A DNA stretch of 64,000 bases from Phaeobacter sp. 11ANDIMAR09 (GCF_001294455.1 NZ_LIKT01000009.1:62001-126000), one strand, 5' to 3'. Shown: positions 33,484 to 44,828, counted from the stretch's first letter. Numbers and translations are program-made. The notes: generated from the sequence alone by a model not told the origin.

Positions 33484-35070
33484 ATGACAAAATTTACCGA
33501 TCTGAACCTGAACCCCAAGGTCCTCAAAGCTATTCAGGAGGCCGGATACGAATCCCCCACGCCGATCCAGGCAGGCGCGATTCCTCCCGCTCTTGAAGGA
33601 CGTGATGTTCTGGGTATCGCCCAGACCGGCACCGGCAAAACTGCCTCTTTCACCCTGCCAATGATCACTCTTTTGGCCCGTGGGCGCGCCCGCGCCCGGA
33701 TGCCACGCAGCCTGGTTCTGTGCCCCACACGCGAATTGGCAGCCCAGGTCGCCGAAAATTTTGACACTTATACCAAGCACTTGAAGCTAACCAAAGCCCT
33801 TCTTATTGGCGGCGTCAGCTTTAAGGAACAGGATCAACTGATCGACAAGGGCGTCGATGTTCTGATTGCCACGCCAGGCCGGCTGCTGGATCATTTCGAG
33901 CGCGGCAAGCTGCTGCTCACCGGTGTGCAGATCATGGTGGTGGATGAGGCCGACCGGATGCTCGACATGGGCTTTATCCCGGATATCGAGCGCATCTTCT
34001 CGCTGACGCCTTTCACCCGCCAGACACTGTTCTTCTCAGCCACCATGGCACCTGAGATCGAACGCATCACCAATACTTTCCTCTCTGCCCCGGAGCGAAT
34101 CGAAGTGGCCCGTCAGGCCAGCGCTTCGGAGACAATCGAGCAGAAAGTCGTTCAGTTCAAAGCTTCGCGCAAAGATCGTGAAGCCAGCGAAAAGCGCACC
34201 GTCCTGCGTGGGCTGATTGACGGCGAAGGCGACAAGCTGACCAATGGCATTATCTTCTGCAACCGCAAATCGGATGTGGATATTGTTGCCAAGTCGCTGA
34301 AGAAATACGGCTACGACGCGGCCCCCATCCATGGCGATCTGGACCAGAGCCAGCGGACCAAGACCCTCGAAGGCTTCCGTGAGGGCAATCTGCGCATTCT
34401 GGTGGCCTCTGATGTGGCTGCCCGCGGGCTTGACGTGCCCAGCGTCAGCCATGTGTTCAACTTTGACGTCCCCGGCCACCCCGAGGACTATGTGCACCGG
34501 ATTGGCCGCACTGGCCGGGCCGGCCGTGAAGGCAAAGCGATCACCATTTGCTCGAGCCGGGATGAAAAGGCGTTGGCAGCAGTCGAGTCGCTTTTGCAAA
34601 AGGAAATCGACCGGTTAGAGAACCCGGTTAAAAAGGCAGAGCCAGCCAAGCGCAGCAGCGCCAAGAAGCCCGTTGACAAGGCTGCAAAATCCGACCCGGG
34701 CGCACGTGGAAAATCTACGCGGGGCAAGGTCTCTGCAGAGACCGCAGCCCCAGAGGCCGCCGTAGCCGAAGAGACCGCGGCTGACGCCGTCGTGGCCGAG
34801 GCCAGTAAGAGCGCAGATCAGCAAACGGACAAGCGAAAATCCGAGCCACGCAAGGCTGAGGGCGCCAAATCCGAAGGGCGCGCGCGTTCCGGTCGAGCTT
34901 CGAACAAGAAGTCGGACGAGGTTGAAGCACAATCCCCCTCGGGAGCCAAGAACAGCCGTGGACGTGGTGGCAAGCAGGGCGGACGCCGTGATGACCGCAC
35001 TGTGGTTGGTATGGGCGATCACATGCCCAGCTTTATCGCCCTGTCCTTTGATGAGCGGCGCGCGGGCTAA
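33484..35070 (+). CDS. rhlE: DEAD-box ATP-dependent RNA helicase, RhlE type
   Basis: 528 residues. Q motif FTDLNLNPKVLKAI...PTPIQ, motif I AQTGTGKT (46-53), DEAD in VVDEADRMLDMGF, SAT in FFSATMAP, and HRIGRTGRAG near the end of the core (about 345). From about 380 a long Lys/Ala/Arg/Ser-rich tail (KKAEPAKRSSAKKP onward) likely binds RNA or ribosomes. Acts in ribosome assembly or RNA turnover. The ATG 33484 is chosen because the Q motif follows at once; the frame is open upstream to 33376. Confidence 0.92.
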   Translation: MTKFTDLNLNPKVLKAIQEAGYESPTPIQAGAIPPALEGRDVLGIAQTGTGKTASFTLPMITLLARGRARARMPRSLVLCPTRELAAQVAENFDTYTKHLKLTKALLIGGVSFKEQDQLIDKGVDVLIATPGRLLDHFERGKLLLTGVQIMVVDEADRMLDMGFIPDIERIFSLTPFTRQTLFFSATMAPEIERITNTFLSAPERIEVARQASASETIEQKVVQFKASRKDREASEKRTVLRGLIDGEGDKLTNGIIFCNRKSDVDIVAKSLKKYGYDAAPIHGDLDQSQRTKTLEGFREGNLRILVASDVAARGLDVPSVSHVFNFDVPGHPEDYVHRIGRTGRAGREGKAITICSSRDEKALAAVESLLQKEIDRLENPVKKAEPAKRSSAKKPVDKAAKSDPGARGKSTRGKVSAETAAPEAAVAEETAADAVVAEASKSADQQTDKRKSEPRKAEGAKSEGRARSGRASNKKSDEVEAQSPSGAKNSRGRGGKQGGRRDDRTVVGMGDHMPSFIALSFDERRAG

Positions 35071-35097
35071 TCAGCCCCTGCAAGCTGAAAGATTTGG

Positions 35098-35132
35098 AAC
35101 GGTCGTCTCTACCGAGGCGGCCGTTTTTCATT
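35098..35132 (+). terminator. terminator after the helicase gene
   Basis: AACGGTCG-N12-CGGCCGTT stem with one G-T pair, followed by TTTTT. Confidence 0.7.
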
Positions 35133-35223
35133 GCACCAAGCCTTGCACGAACGGCATGACGGCAATGTCGCATTGAGCGATGCAATTGGCCGGAAACCTC
35201 ACTACATGGGCGTCATCTGAACA

Positions 35224-35418
35224 ATGCCAGAAACCGAGAGCATCATGACCGAGTATCAACCAGTAATCCTAACCGCCGCAGAAATCCAAAACATTGAGGC
35301 ACGCGCCCATGAAATGCGCGCTCAGGCAATGGCAGATGCCCTTCGTTCTCTTGGCCGTGGCCTTAGCTTTCTATTCCGAAAGCTTTCGAGCCTCCTGCTG
35401 CACCCGCGCGCTGCCTGA
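35224..35418 (+). CDS. small conserved-looking protein, 64 residues
   Basis: MPETESIMTEYQPV..., with an amphipathic helix IEARAHEMRAQAMADALRSL and a basic, hydrophobic tail LSFLFRKLSSLLL. The pattern of IEAxAxxMRAxA followed by a short aromatic helix occurs in a class of tiny Rhodobacteraceae proteins (RSP_7527-like); this match is from memory and tentative. ATG 35245 (MTEYQ) is an alternative start. A strong terminator follows, supporting a real transcript. Confidence 0.55.
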   Translation: MPETESIMTEYQPVILTAAEIQNIEARAHEMRAQAMADALRSLGRGLSFLFRKLSSLLLHPRAA

Positions 35419-35473
35419 CAGGCCTTAGGCACAGCTAATAATTGCCCAGTGACGTTTTTTGTCACCACTCACG

Positions 35474-35509
35474 AAAAACGCCTCGGCAGTTCCTGCCGAG
35501 GCGTTTTTT
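35474..35509. terminator. bidirectional terminator between the small gene and rnj
   Basis: Perfect 10-bp stem CGCCTCGGCA-GTTCC-TGCCGAGGCG with AAAAA before it and TTTTTT after it, serving both convergent genes. Confidence 0.9.
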
Positions 35510-35527
35510 CATCATCGTTTAGAAAGC

Positions 35528-37198
35528 TTAGCGCATCCGGCTGATCACCACAGTGACTTCCGGCTTCTTGCCAATCTCATTCTGGCAGGATTGACGGGCG
35601 ATCCGGCGCAGCTCGCCTTCCAGCTTGTCATCATCTTTCAGCGTCTTGGCACCAGCGCGCATCAGGAACTGGTTCAGATCCTCTTCCAGCACTTCGGTCA
35701 AGGCTGCGTTAGAGGACCCATTGTCTGTAAGACCTTTGATGTCACACCATGGTTCGCCCAGGGGCTCGTCTTCTTCGTCCATGATCAGCGTAACAACCAG
35801 ATGGCCGTTCAGCGCCATCCGGATCCGATCGCGGATGACACCGTCCATGGCGCCAATCTTGATCGAACCATCCAGATAGGTCCGGCCGGTGTCGATGTAT
35901 TCCAGAACCGAAGGACGCGCGCCTGTAAGGTCCAGCATCATGCCATTCACGGCAACGATACTTGGAATCCCCTTAGCCTCGCCCAAGCGGGCGTGCTGAC
36001 GAAGGTGGCGATGTTCACCGTGCATGGGCACCAGCATCTCCGGTTTCAACAGGGCGTGCAGCGCTTCCAGATCAGGGCCATTGGCATGACCTGACACATG
36101 GTAGAGACCAGAACTGTCGTCCACCACATCCACACCCTTTTCGGAGAACTGGTTGATGATGCGGATCACGCCGCGCTCATTGCCGGGAATGGTCTTGGAA
36201 GAGAACAGGAAGAGATCGCCCTCTTTCAACTCCAGGCCACGATACTTGCCACGTGCCATCTGGGCGGAGGCCGCGCGGCGTTCGCCCTGGCTGCCGGTGG
36301 TGATCAGCATGACATTGTTGCGGGGAATGTCCTTGGCTTCCTCGGGCGAGTAGACCGTTGGGAAATCCTTCAGCACGCCGGTTTCCTTGGCGGCTTCGAC
36401 CATGCGCAGCATAGCTCGCCCCAACAGCACAACCGAGCGCCCTGCCCGGGTGCCGGCATCAGCCAGGGTCTTTACCCGCGCCACGTTGGAGGCAAAGGTG
36501 GTTGCGGCCACCATGCCAGCGGCTTCGCTGATCAAGCGTTGAATTTCACCCGGCAGTTCAGATTCGGACCGCCCTGGGTTCTTTGAAAACACATTGGTGG
36601 AATCGCAGATCAGCGCCTTGATGCCTGGCTTGGCAATCTCGGCCCACATCTCGGGATCAAAAGCCTCGCCCACCAGCGGTGTGCGATCGAGCTTAAAGTC
36701 ACCTGTGTGCACCACACGGCCACCCGGGCTGTCGATCACCAGACCCGCGCTTTCGGGGATGGAATGGGCCATCGGGGCAAAGCCGACGCTAAAGGGACCC
36801 AGCTTGGTCACTTCGGGCCAGGCCCCAACAGTTTTCACCACCAGCGGATCATGACCGCGCTCTTCCATCTTGCGCCGCGCCAAGTTTGCCGTGAAGGCCC
36901 GCGCATAGACCGGCACATTCAGCTGGCTATAGAGATGCGATACCGCCCCGATATGGTCCTCGTGACCATGGGTGATAAAGATCGCCTCGAGCTGGTCCAC
37001 GCGCTCGCGCAGCCAGGTGATATCGGGCATGATCAGATCCACACCTGGGGTGCTGTCCATATCCGGGAAAGCCACGCCCAGATCCACCAGGATCAGCCGT
37101 TCTTTGCCGGGTTTGCCATAGCCATAGACATAGGCATTCATGCCAATTTCTCCTGCCCCGCCGAGGGGCAGATAGATCAGTCGTTCATCAGTGCTCAT
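35528..37198 (-). CDS. rnj: ribonuclease J
   Basis: 556 residues. Metallo-beta-lactamase fold: PLGGAGEIGMN and the metal motif THGHEDHIGA (H77, H79, D81, H82), the beta-CASP domain, and GHANGPDLEALHALLKPEM before the C-terminal domain. 5'-3' exonuclease and endonuclease in RNA maturation and decay. Last gene of the block that starts at nuoA; overlaps coaX by 4 nt. Confidence 0.94.
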   Translation of the reverse strand: MSTDERLIYLPLGGAGEIGMNAYVYGYGKPGKERLILVDLGVAFPDMDSTPGVDLIMPDITWLRERVDQLEAIFITHGHEDHIGAVSHLYSQLNVPVYARAFTANLARRKMEERGHDPLVVKTVGAWPEVTKLGPFSVGFAPMAHSIPESAGLVIDSPGGRVVHTGDFKLDRTPLVGEAFDPEMWAEIAKPGIKALICDSTNVFSKNPGRSESELPGEIQRLISEAAGMVAATTFASNVARVKTLADAGTRAGRSVVLLGRAMLRMVEAAKETGVLKDFPTVYSPEEAKDIPRNNVMLITTGSQGERRAASAQMARGKYRGLELKEGDLFLFSSKTIPGNERGVIRIINQFSEKGVDVVDDSSGLYHVSGHANGPDLEALHALLKPEMLVPMHGEHRHLRQHARLGEAKGIPSIVAVNGMMLDLTGARPSVLEYIDTGRTYLDGSIKIGAMDGVIRDRIRMALNGHLVVTLIMDEEDEPLGEPWCDIKGLTDNGSSNAALTEVLEEDLNQFLMRAGAKTLKDDDKLEGELRRIARQSCQNEIGKKPEVTVVISRMR

Positions 37199-37977
37199 AC
37201 AGGAGTACCGTTATCCTTATTATATTTGTGAATGATCTGGAGACCATGCATCGTGAGATCATCCTCATATGCGTCAAACAGATCAGCAGCTTGCTGGAAA
37301 AGAGGCGCCAGCCCGCCTGTTGAAATGATCTTCATTGGAACGCCACGTTCGGCTTTGATCTGGGCGCAGATCTCGCGCACCAGCCCGACGTAGCCCCAAA
37401 ACACACCCGATTGCATGCAGGCCACCGTATTGGTGCCTATGACATGCTCAGGCTTGGAAATATCCACATGCGGCAGCGCCGCAGCCGCCTGGTGCAGGGC
37501 CTCAAGGCTGAGGTTCACCCCAGGCGCAATAACGCCCCCCACATAGGCGCCATCCTCGGCCACCACATCAAAGGTGGTGGCGGTGCCAAAATCGACCATG
37601 ACCAGATTGCCACCATAGTGATCGAACCCGGCGACCGTATTGACCAACCGGTCAGGCCCCACGGCGGTGCCTTCGTCCACCCGGACATCTACGGGCAGCA
37701 GACAATCGGGTTTGCCCACCACAAAAGGACGGGTGTTATAGTAGCGATCCGCCAGAACCCGAAGGTTGAATACCACGCGAGGCACCGTGGAGGAGATGAT
37801 CACATCGGTGATATCCGCCTCAATGCCCTGTGCCTGGATCAGGGTGTTGAGCCAGACAAAATACTGATCAGCCGTGCGGCGCCAATCTGTCGCCGTGCGC
37901 CAGGTGCCAACAAATTGCTCGCCATCCCAGATCGAGAAGACGGTATTGGTATTGCCACAATCAACAGCCAGAAGCAT
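37195..37977 (-). CDS. coaX: type III pantothenate kinase
   Basis: 260 residues. First step of coenzyme A synthesis. The ATP-binding DCGNTN lies at 6-11; PDRLVNTVAG and VDFGTATTFDVV complete the ASKHA-type active site. The order birA-coaX-rnj after nuoN is a frequent arrangement in alphaproteobacteria. Overlaps rnj by ATGA. Confidence 0.94.
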   Translation of the reverse strand: MLLAVDCGNTNTVFSIWDGEQFVGTWRTATDWRRTADQYFVWLNTLIQAQGIEADITDVIISSTVPRVVFNLRVLADRYYNTRPFVVGKPDCLLPVDVRVDEGTAVGPDRLVNTVAGFDHYGGNLVMVDFGTATTFDVVAEDGAYVGGVIAPGVNLSLEALHQAAAALPHVDISKPEHVIGTNTVACMQSGVFWGYVGLVREICAQIKAERGVPMKIISTGGLAPLFQQAADLFDAYEDDLTMHGLQIIHKYNKDNGTPV

Positions 37978-37992
37978 GGGATGCCCTTACGG

Positions 37993-38742
37993 TCAGAAAA
38001 AGATGTCAGCGGCGGGGATCGTCACCCGGCCTTTGGCGCTGTTTAGGACAAGGTTGCCCTCCGCGTCTACTGTCTCAAAGGTGCCCGTGGTCTCGGAACT
38101 GCCAGTACGTGCGGTAATTACCTCTCCCAGCTTGGCCGCGCGGGCAAGCCAGGCCGTCCGGATGGGCTCAAACCCATAGGTGGTGAACTGCAGCTCATAG
38201 CGGGCATAGGCCGCCGCCAGCCCGGTTAGAAAGTCCTCAGGCGTGACCTGCACACCGGTTTCTGACAGGAGCGACACCGGCCAGACAGCGCCAGGCTCCA
38301 GCCATTCCTTCATCGGAGTTTCCACCAGATTGACACCAATACCAATCGCCAGATGTGTCACCCCCTGACCGCCACCGGCGCTTTCCAGCAGGATGCCAGC
38401 AAGCTTGCCACCATTTAGCAGCACATCATTGGGCCATTTCAGCGCAAGCCCGCTGGTGCGCCCGGTGAGGGCCTCACAGGCATCATAAAGCGCAAGCGCC
38501 GCTAGAAAGCTGCGCAAAGCAACCACCTGCGGTGGCTCTGTGGGGCGCATAACCAGGGTTGCGGCAAAGTTCCCTTTGGGTTCTTTCCAATCCCGTCCAC
38601 GGCGACCGCGCCCCTTTGTCTGGCGCTTGGCCAGAATCCATTCGGGACCAGAAAGATCGCTGGCGATGCGCGCCGCCTCATCCAGGGTGCTGTCCACCTC
38701 TTCCAGAATACGTTTGCCGTAGCCTTCGGGCCAATCCATCAT
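37993..38742 (-). CDS. birA: biotin--[acetyl-CoA-carboxylase] ligase
   Basis: 249 residues, without the N-terminal helix-turn-helix of the E. coli repressor form. The biotinyl-AMP loop GRGRRGR (44-50) follows ILAKRQTK, and LKWPNDVLLNGGKLAGIL is the lysine-containing core. It biotinylates carboxylases, which include the methylcrotonyl-CoA carboxylase encoded in this window. It lies 70 nt downstream of nuoN. Confidence 0.92.
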   Translation of the reverse strand: MMDWPEGYGKRILEEVDSTLDEAARIASDLSGPEWILAKRQTKGRGRRGRDWKEPKGNFAATLVMRPTEPPQVVALRSFLAALALYDACEALTGRTSGLALKWPNDVLLNGGKLAGILLESAGGGQGVTHLAIGIGVNLVETPMKEWLEPGAVWPVSLLSETGVQVTPEDFLTGLAAAYARYELQFTTYGFEPIRTAWLARAAKLGEVITARTGSSETTGTFETVDAEGNLVLNSAKGRVTIPAADIFF

Positions 38743-38812
38743 CGTGCCACTCCTTTAAAGCCAAAAGGCCCGGTCCAGCGGACCAGGCCTTTTGTCAGAG
38801 ATGTAAATCCGG

Positions 38813-40252
38813 TCAGTGGACCAGAGCCGCAGCCGCAGCAGCCGCTACGCCGTCGACACCAAACATGTTGATAATACCCAAAACCATCACCGCAGCCGAG
38901 CCCATGAGGAAGGCCCAGAGCACGGGGGAGCTGGACCGATCCAGATCTTCGCCCTCTTCGCCAAAATACATGAAGTAGACGATGCGCAAATAGTAGAAGG
39001 CACCAATGACCGATGCGACTACACCGGCAACCGCCAGCCAGGCGAGGCCAGCCTCATAGGCCGCCCGCAGGACATAGAGCTTGCCAAAGAAGCCCAGCAT
39101 GGGCGGAACACCCGCCAGCGAGAACATCAGGATCAGAACCGCCAGTGCCTTGCCGGGTTCACGGCGGGCATATTGGTTCAGCGCCTGAATATCAGTGACT
39201 GGTTTCCCGTCTTTTTGCAGCATCAGGATAAAGGCAAAGGTACCGATATTCATCGAGACATAGATGGCCATATAAACCAACATGGCCTCAACGCCCAGCA
39301 CGGTACCGGCCGCCAGCCCCATCAGGGCATAGCCCATATGGGCAATTGAGGAATAGGCCATCAGCCGTTTGATATCGCGCTGGCCAATCGCAGCTACGGC
39401 GCCAACAAACATCGACAAGACCGAAAGCACCGCAACAACCTGGCTCCAATCAGAAACCGCATGGCCAAAGGCGTCATGCATGACACGGGCAAACAGGCCC
39501 ATGGCCGCAACCTTTGGCGCGGAAGCAAAGAAGGCTGTTACCGGTGTCGGCGCACCTTCATAGACATCTGGCGTCCACATGTGGAAGGGCACCGCAGAGA
39601 CCTTGAAGCCCAGGCCGGAAATCAGCAGCACCAGACCAAAGAGCAGACCAACGGAGACTTCGCCATGCTGAGCAACTTCGATGATGCCAGAGAATTTGGT
39701 TGTTCCGGCAAAGCCGTAAACCAGCGAGGCCCCATAGAGCAGCAAACCAGAAGACAGCGCGCCCAGCACAAAATACTTGAGACCTGCCTCAGTGGATTTA
39801 ATGCTGTCGCGCCGCATCGAGGCGACCACATAGAGCGCCAGAGATTGCAGCTCCAGCCCCATGTAAAGCGACATCAGATCACCGGCCGAAACCATCATCA
39901 TCATGCCAACCGCGCTTAGCGCCACGAGGATCGGGTATTCAAAGCGCAGCATGTCCCGGCGCGACATGTATTCCTGCCCCATGACCAAAACCGCGGCTGC
40001 GGCCAGCAGGATCACCACCTTGGCAAAGCGGGCAAACCCATCATCGACGAACATCCCGCCAAAGGCGGTGTTTGCGCCGCTACCACTGGTGCCAATCCAC
40101 ACAGCCAGCGCCACCATCAGCCCCGATGTGGACCAGACCAACGTCGAGGCCAGTTTGTCCTTGCCGGTGTAGACCGCGCCCAATAGCGCCGCCATTGCGT
40201 AAAGTGCCAGGATAATCTCTGGCAGGATTACGGAGAGATCAGCTTGGATCAT
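38813..40252 (-). CDS. nuoN: NADH-quinone oxidoreductase subunit N
   Basis: 479 residues with about 14 membrane segments. Antiporter-like proton-pumping subunit; the key Lys/Glu region is visible in [14 protein letters not shown] and [16 protein letters not shown]. Ends with an alanine-rich helix. 14 nt follow nuoM. Confidence 0.95.
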   Translation of the reverse strand: MIQADLSVILPEIILALYAMAALLGAVYTGKDKLASTLVWSTSGLMVALAVWIGTSGSGANTAFGGMFVDDGFARFAKVVILLAAAAVLVMGQEYMSRRDMLRFEYPILVALSAVGMMMMVSAGDLMSLYMGLELQSLALYVVASMRRDSIKSTEAGLKYFVLGALSSGLLLYGASLVYGFAGTTKFSGIIEVAQHGEVSVGLLFGLVLLISGLGFKVSAVPFHMWTPDVYEGAPTPVTAFFASAPKVAAMGLFARVMHDAFGHAVSDWSQVVAVLSVLSMFVGAVAAIGQRDIKRLMAYSSIAHMGYALMGLAAGTVLGVEAMLVYMAIYVSMNIGTFAFILMLQKDGKPVTDIQALNQYARREPGKALAVLILMFSLAGVPPMLGFFGKLYVLRAAYEAGLAWLAVAGVVASVIGAFYYLRIVYFMYFGEEGEDLDRSSSPVLWAFLMGSAAVMVLGIINMFGVDGVAAAAAAALVH

Positions 40253-40266
40253 CTGCCCATGCTCCC

Positions 40267-41814
40267 TTAGTGCGACGCAGTCTGGACGGCAGCGGAGGTA
40301 TCCGCAGCAGCCAGAGACTGGTTAAAGTTTGTGATCAGCGCTTCAGTCGAGGGACTGATGATATCGGTGACCAGCGAAGGATAGACGCCCAAAAGGATGG
40401 TCATCACCACCAGCGGCGCAAAGATGAAGCGCTCGCGGTTATCCATGTCCTGGATCGTCTTCAGGCTGCCTTTGATCAGATCGCCAAAGACCACCCGGCG
40501 GTAAAGCCACAATGCGTAGCAGGCCGAGAAGATCACGCCGGAGGCCGCAACGGCTGCTACCCAGGTGTTTTTCTGGAAAGCGCCCATCAGGGTGAGGAAT
40601 TCACCAACAAAGCCAGAAGTGCCCGGCAGACCGACATTGCCCATGGTGAAGAACATAAAGACCAGCGCATAGGCAGGCATGCGAATGACCAGCCCGCCAT
40701 AGGCGTTGATGTCACGGGTGTGCATCCGGTCATAGATCACGCCCACACAGAGGAACAACGCAGCCGAGATGAAACCGTGGCTCAGCATCTGGAAGATCGC
40801 GCCGTCGATGCCCTGCTGGTTGGCTGCAAAAATCCCCATGGTGACAAAACCCATATGCGCAACCGAAGAATAGGCAATGAGCTTTTTCATGTCTTCCTGC
40901 ACCATCGCCACCAGCGAGGTATAGACCACCGCAATTGCGGACATCCACAGGATTAGATCCGTCATCAGATCCGCCCCAACCGGGAACATCGCCAGCGAGA
41001 ACCGCAAGAAGCCATAGCCACCCATTTTCAGCAGGATCGCCGCCAGCACCACAGAGCCAGCAGTCGGCGCCTGTACGTGGGCATCGGGCAGCCAGGTGTG
41101 CACCGGCCACATCGGCATCTTCACAGCAAAGGAAGCAAAGAAGGCCAGGAACATAAGGGTCTGCATACCGCCAACCACGTGAATGCCCAGCACATCAAAG
41201 CTGGCCGCTGAGAAGCTGTGGGTCAGCAGGGTTTCAATGTCGGTGGTGCCCGCATCCGCATACATGGCCACCATGGCCACCAGCATCAGTACCGAACCAA
41301 GGAAGGTGTAGAGAAAGAACTTGAAGGAGGCATAGATGCGATCCTTGCCGCCCCAGATCCCGATGATCAGGAACATCGGGATCAGCCCTGCTTCGAAGAA
41401 GACATAGAACAGGACCAGATCCAGCGCCATAAAGACGCCCAGCATCAAGGTCTCCAGCAGCAGGAAGGCAATCATGTATTCCTTGACCCGGGTCGAGACA
41501 TTCCAGCTGGCCAGAATGGTCAATGGCATCACAAAGGTGGTGAGCATCACAAAGAGCACCGAGATGCCATCCACGCCCATTTTGTACTGCAGACCAAAGA
41601 TCCAGTCGCGCTCTTCCACGAACTGGAAGCCGGTATTGGTGGGATCAAACTGCGTATAGATGCCAAGGCTCACCAGGAAGGTCAGCGAGGTGGCCAGAAG
41701 GGCCAGCCATTTGGCATTGCGTTGCGCCGCTTCGTCCTCGCCACGCATGAGCAGGGCCATGACTGCGGCCGCCCCAGCAGGGATGAAAGTGACAATAGAG
41801 AGAAGGTTGTCCAT
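40267..41814 (-). CDS. nuoM: NADH-quinone oxidoreductase subunit M
   Basis: 515 residues, about 14 membrane helices, antiporter-like. Motifs include [18 protein letters not shown] (conserved Glu), [18 protein letters not shown] and [14 protein letters not shown]. The start overlaps the nuoL stop (TGATG). Confidence 0.96.
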   Translation of the reverse strand: MDNLLSIVTFIPAGAAAVMALLMRGEDEAAQRNAKWLALLATSLTFLVSLGIYTQFDPTNTGFQFVEERDWIFGLQYKMGVDGISVLFVMLTTFVMPLTILASWNVSTRVKEYMIAFLLLETLMLGVFMALDLVLFYVFFEAGLIPMFLIIGIWGGKDRIYASFKFFLYTFLGSVLMLVAMVAMYADAGTTDIETLLTHSFSAASFDVLGIHVVGGMQTLMFLAFFASFAVKMPMWPVHTWLPDAHVQAPTAGSVVLAAILLKMGGYGFLRFSLAMFPVGADLMTDLILWMSAIAVVYTSLVAMVQEDMKKLIAYSSVAHMGFVTMGIFAANQQGIDGAIFQMLSHGFISAALFLCVGVIYDRMHTRDINAYGGLVIRMPAYALVFMFFTMGNVGLPGTSGFVGEFLTLMGAFQKNTWVAAVAASGVIFSACYALWLYRRVVFGDLIKGSLKTIQDMDNRERFIFAPLVVMTILLGVYPSLVTDIISPSTEALITNFNQSLAAADTSAAVQTASH

Positions 41815-43910
41815 CAGTGGGCTCCTCCGCCGATCGACATCCAGGTGATCAGGGCTGCGATGCCCAGCACCATCCAGAAGGCATAGGTAAAGATGAAACC
41901 GGACTGCGCACGACCGGCAAGTTTGGTGAAGAAGGGCACGATCCCCATGGCGACGCCATTGAGGAAGCCGTCAATGACATTGCCGTCGCCGCGCTTCCAG
42001 AAGAAGCGGCCAAGGGCCAGAGCCGGTTTGACAAAAATCGCGTCGTAGAGCTCGTCAAAGTACCACTTGTTCTTGAGGAACAGGTAGAGCGGCTGGAAAT
42101 TGCTGGCCAGACGGCCCGGCAGGCTGGGGTTCACGATGTAGAACCAGATGGCAAGTACCAGACCCAAGGACATCGCAATAAAGGGCGAAACCTTGACCCA
42201 ATTTGGTGCCGCATGGGCATCGTCCAGCACATGGTTGTCCGGCGCAAAGTACAGCGCACCTTCGCCCGGTTGGCCTGCAAAGACATAGTGATGCTCTGCC
42301 TCGGCGGCGTGATCATCACTTTCGTCATAACCTTCATCGCCATGCCCCTCGTCAGTTGCACCATGGGCGTCAGCCGCAGCCACAGGAATGCCATAGAACT
42401 TGCCGACATACTCTGTGTGACCAAAGAAGCTGTTGTACCAGATCATACCCGAGAACACCGCGCCCAGAGCCAGAACCCCAAGTGGGATCAGCATGGTCAT
42501 CGGGCTTTCATGGGCATGGTCATGGGTGTGCTTGTCACCGCGTGGCTTGCCAAAGAAGGTGAGGAACATCAGGCGCCAGCTGTAGAAGGAGGTCATGAAG
42601 GCTGCGATCACCAAGAGCCAGAAGCCGTAGTTAGACCCGCCTGCATAGGCGCTTTCGATGATGGCATCCTTGGACAGGAAGCCGGCAAAACCGATATGTG
42701 TCAGCGGGATGCCAACACCGGTGATGGCCAGAGTGCCGATCATCATCGCCCAATAGGTATAGGGGATCTTTTTACGCAGACCACCATAGTTCATCATGTC
42801 CTGCTCGTGGTGCATGGCATGGATAACCGAACCCGCCCCCAGGAACAGCATCGCTTTAAAGAAAGCGTGGGTGAACAGGTGGAACATGGCTGCGGAATAC
42901 ATGCCAACGCCAGCGGCGACGAACATATAGCCCAGCTGGGAACAGGTGGAGTAGGCAATGACGCGTTTGATATCGGTCTGAACCAAACCAACAGTGGCGG
43001 CAAAGAAGGCCGTGGTCGCCCCCAGCACGGTGATGAACATGGTCGCTTGTGGTGCAAATTCCATCAGCGGCGACATGCGGCAGACCAGGAAGACACCAGC
43101 CGTCACCATGGTGGCCGCATGGATCAGCGCCGACACAGGCGTCGGACCTTCCATCGCATCGGGCAACCAGGTGTGCAGGATCAGCTGCGCCGATTTACCC
43201 ATGGCCCCGATGAACAAGAGCATCGCCAACATGTTGGCCGCGTCCCATTCCGCCCAGAGGAAGGTGATGGTATGACCCGCTATCTCGGTTGGGATATCTG
43301 CAAAGATTTCAGAGAAGTTGATGCTGTCGGTCATCAGGAACAGACCAAAGATCCCCAGCGCAAAGCCAAAATCCCCAACCCGGTTGACGATAAAGGCCTT
43401 CATCGCCGCCGCATTGGCGGTGGGTTTGCGATAGTAGAAACCGATCAGCAGGTAAGAGGCAACGCCCACACCTTCCCAGCCAAAGAACATCTGCAGCAGG
43501 TTATCCGAGGTCACCAGCATCAGCATGGCGAAGGTAAAGAAGGACAGATAGGCAAAGAAGCGCGGCTTGTAGCTTTCGCCGTCTTTCCACTGCGGATCGT
43601 GATCCATGTAGCCAAAGCTGTAGAGGTGCACGAGGCTGGAGACCGAGGTCACCACGATCAGCATCAGGGCTGTCAGACGGTCCAGACGAATACCCCAGGA
43701 GGTATCCAGACTGCCGCTCTGGACCCAGGTCAAGATCTCGATCGAGCGGGTGACGCCATCAAAGCTGATAAAGACGATCCAAGAGAGCAGCGCCGACAGG
43801 AACAACAGGCCCGTCGCCGTCACCATGGCGGCTTTTTCGCCGATATATTTGTGGCCAAAGCCGCAAATCAGCGCGCCCACAAGAGGGGCAAAGAGGAGGA
43901 TGGTTTCCAT
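41814..43910 (-). CDS. nuoL: NADH-quinone oxidoreductase subunit L
   Basis: 698 residues. Largest membrane subunit, with the antiporter core ([55 protein letters not shown]) and the long C-terminal lateral helix. A loop at about 520-570 is unusually rich in His, Asp and Glu ([20 protein letters not shown]), a lineage-specific insertion. 6 nt follow nuoK. Confidence 0.96.
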   Translation of the reverse strand: METILLFAPLVGALICGFGHKYIGEKAAMVTATGLLFLSALLSWIVFISFDGVTRSIEILTWVQSGSLDTSWGIRLDRLTALMLIVVTSVSSLVHLYSFGYMDHDPQWKDGESYKPRFFAYLSFFTFAMLMLVTSDNLLQMFFGWEGVGVASYLLIGFYYRKPTANAAAMKAFIVNRVGDFGFALGIFGLFLMTDSINFSEIFADIPTEIAGHTITFLWAEWDAANMLAMLLFIGAMGKSAQLILHTWLPDAMEGPTPVSALIHAATMVTAGVFLVCRMSPLMEFAPQATMFITVLGATTAFFAATVGLVQTDIKRVIAYSTCSQLGYMFVAAGVGMYSAAMFHLFTHAFFKAMLFLGAGSVIHAMHHEQDMMNYGGLRKKIPYTYWAMMIGTLAITGVGIPLTHIGFAGFLSKDAIIESAYAGGSNYGFWLLVIAAFMTSFYSWRLMFLTFFGKPRGDKHTHDHAHESPMTMLIPLGVLALGAVFSGMIWYNSFFGHTEYVGKFYGIPVAAADAHGATDEGHGDEGYDESDDHAAEAEHHYVFAGQPGEGALYFAPDNHVLDDAHAAPNWVKVSPFIAMSLGLVLAIWFYIVNPSLPGRLASNFQPLYLFLKNKWYFDELYDAIFVKPALALGRFFWKRGDGNVIDGFLNGVAMGIVPFFTKLAGRAQSGFIFTYAFWMVLGIAALITWMSIGGGAH

Positions 43911-43916
43911 GATGCT

Positions 43917-44222
43917 TTAGCCCTTCATCATATTGATGTCTTCCACGGCAATGGTGCCGCGGTTACGGAAGAAGCAGACCAGGATCGCGAGACCAATAGC
44001 GGCCTCGGCGGCGGCCACGGTCAGCACGAACAGGGTAAAGACCTGCCCCACCAGATCCCCAAGGAAGCTGGAGAAGGCCACAAGGTTGATATTCACCGCG
44101 AGCAGCATCAATTCGATGCTCATCAGCAGGATGATCACATTCTTGCGGTTCAGGAAGAGCCCAAAGATGCCGATGACGAACAGGGTCGCCGCGACGGTGA
44201 GATAATGTTCAATGCCGATCAT
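43917..44222 (-). CDS. nuoK: NADH-quinone oxidoreductase subunit K
   Basis: 101 residues, three membrane helices. Contains the two conserved membrane glutamates: [11 protein letters not shown] and [12 protein letters not shown]. Transfers the conformational or charge signal between the quinone site and the antiporter subunits. Confidence 0.96.
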   Translation of the reverse strand: MIGIEHYLTVAATLFVIGIFGLFLNRKNVIILLMSIELMLLAVNINLVAFSSFLGDLVGQVFTLFVLTVAAAEAAIGLAILVCFFRNRGTIAVEDINMMKG

Positions 44223-44225
44223 TGC

Positions 44226-44824
44226 TTACAGCCCCTGCCCTGGTTTGATATCTTTCAGTTCCATGGCCTTGGCCGGGTCGCGCGACATTTGCAGCATCAC
44301 GTCCTGGCGTTTGACATCTTTACGATGGCGCAGGGTCAGGGTGATGGCGCCGATCATGGCGACCAGCAGGATCAAACCCGACAGCTGGAACAAAAGGAAA
44401 TATTGATCATAGATGATAAGGCCGAGGGCCTCGGTGTTGTGTCTGTCCTCTGGGATCGGCTGCGCCAGTTGCGCGGCGGCGCCGTGGGCGCTTTCCCAAG
44501 AGCCATAGGCCATCACAAACTGCATCAGGATGACCAGGCCGATCAGCAGGGCCAGAGGCATATACTGCGCCATCTCAGCCTTCAATGCAGCGAAATCCAC
44601 ATCCAGCATCATCACCACAAAGAGGAACAGTACCGCGACGGCTCCTACGTAGACGATGACCAGCAGCATGGCGACGAATTCCGCCCCCAGCAGCACAAAC
44701 AACCCGGCCGAAGAGATAAAGGCCAGGATCAGCCACAGCACCGAATGCACCGGTTGACGGCTGATCACAGTGAACAGCCCGCCGGTGATAGCGCTGATGG
44801 CGAAGAGGTAGAAGGCAAAAACGC

Positions 44825-44828
<4 letters not shown>
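44226..44828 (-). CDS. nuoJ: NADH-quinone oxidoreductase subunit J
   Basis: 200 residues, five membrane helices ([20 protein letters not shown] carries the conserved Tyr and Glu region). Membrane arm of complex I next to the quinone channel. Overlaps the preceding carboxymuconolactone-decarboxylase-like gene by 4 nt. Confidence 0.94.
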
